Source of the DNA: Ophiodon elongatus
Taxonomy: Eukaryota; Chordata; Actinopteri; Perciformes; Hexagrammidae
NCBI GenBank assembly: GCA_016806645.1
Contig: JACSYO010001821.1
Coordinates: forward strand, 920,001-984,000
Reading direction: 5' to 3'
DNA: 64,000 nucleotides
The translations under genes were made by a program, and so were the position numbers. Below, in pieces: positions 63,688-64,000 of the stretch. Below the pieces are notes generated by a model that saw nothing but the letters and a program-made list of their open reading frames with translations, did not search any database and was not told where the DNA came from. Numbering within the stretch: the stretch's first letter is position 1; the number at the start of each line of letters is the position of its first letter.

Positions 63688-64000
63688 CTGCACAAGACAA
63701 AAATATATTTATACAGCTACATTTTGCCACGAAAGAGCGATTGCCACATTTTGTTCATTAGGATTTTTTACATGTTTTCCATCTGAAACAAACATATATC
63801 GAAGAATAGAGCTTGGATAATACTATTAATACAAACATTTGGACAATATTATTAACAATCAGATATATGTTTAATATTTTGACAAATAAAACCAGTGCAT
63901 GTATTCTATCACACGTATCATATAATATACATTTCCGACACCAGGGGGCGCCAACGTACTATACATGAGCATGACCAACCTGAGTGAAAGTCCCGAGGTA
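63688..64000 (-). other. slc7a10 intron, partial
   Basis: AT-rich intron sequence upstream (on the minus strand) of the 63687 exon. It contains a CTCF-like motif at 63938-63952. Confidence 0.7.
63938..63952 (+). promoter_or_regulatory. CTCF-like motif in slc7a10 intron
   Basis: ACACCAGGGGGCGCC, a near-consensus CTCF core, in otherwise AT-rich DNA. Confidence 0.45.

Noticed and set aside
63960..64000. Possible further slc7a10 exon at the right edge (minus strand, apparent CAG|GTTGGT donor)
   Set aside because: The SLC7 exon before the 63687 exon should end near an IPRPIK-type motif, which is not present. Likely intron.

Overview
The window is vertebrate nuclear DNA, almost certainly from a ray-finned (teleost) fish. 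The evidence is short-intron versions of well-known vertebrate genes, very dense CA/GT and CT microsatellites, a fish-type tRNA-derived SINE, and several dispersed non-autonomous repeats whose sequence I recognise as common in teleosts. There is no prokaryotic organisation. Most open reading frames are chance or antisense reads through introns and microsatellites. Real coding sequence had to be assembled exon by exon from splice sites, reading phase and protein-family similarity.

Layout, left to right. (1) 1-13,106, + strand: the last four coding exons of itfg1 (T-cell immunomodulatory protein/LINKIN), giving the membrane-proximal ectodomain, the transmembrane segment and the short basic tail. 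(2) ~15,590-34,000, + strand: complete neto2 (two CUB domains, one LDLa, one transmembrane segment; kainate-receptor auxiliary subunit) in ten coding exons. Its C-terminal tail carries a glycine-rich block of about 97 residues that the mammalian protein lacks. (3) 36,330-46,600, + strand: complete dnaja2 (type I Hsp40 co-chaperone, nine coding exons), with a 969-bp TTAA-flanked piggyBac-like non-autonomous element in intron 6. (4) 47,562-47,635, + strand: a tRNA-Thr(AGT) gene with a perfect cloverleaf. (5) 49,160-57,200 or further, + strand: complete lrp3 (CUB/LDLa endocytic-type receptor, seven coding exons). (6) 63,318-63,687, - strand: the last two coding exons of slc7a10 (Asc-1-type neutral amino-acid exchanger), tail to tail with lrp3. 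The rest of that gene lies beyond the right edge.

The order and orientation itfg1-neto2-dnaja2 match the human 16q12 block, and convergent lrp3/slc7a10 matches the human 19q13 block. The 46.6-49.2 kb gap with the tRNA gene is therefore the junction of two blocks that are separate in human. neto2, lrp3 and slc7a10 all have neuronal roles in mammals, but nothing here shows that they work together; they are separate transcription units.

The most interesting non-genic signal is RNA-level. The last itfg1 intron starts with CA-rich repeats and ends with (TG)45 running straight into the AG acceptor, with no polypyrimidine tract. lrp3 intron 1 has the same CA-at-start, TG-at-end arrangement. This matches the teleost-specific AC/GT intron-bridging architecture proposed to replace U2AF recognition. 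I see no wholly new multi-gene system. The novel points are the neto2 glycine-rich tail, these repeat-bridged introns, the synteny junction and several transposon remnants. Poly(A) sites, transcription starts and transposon boundaries are inferred, and transposon family names rest on memory of fish repeats, not on a search.
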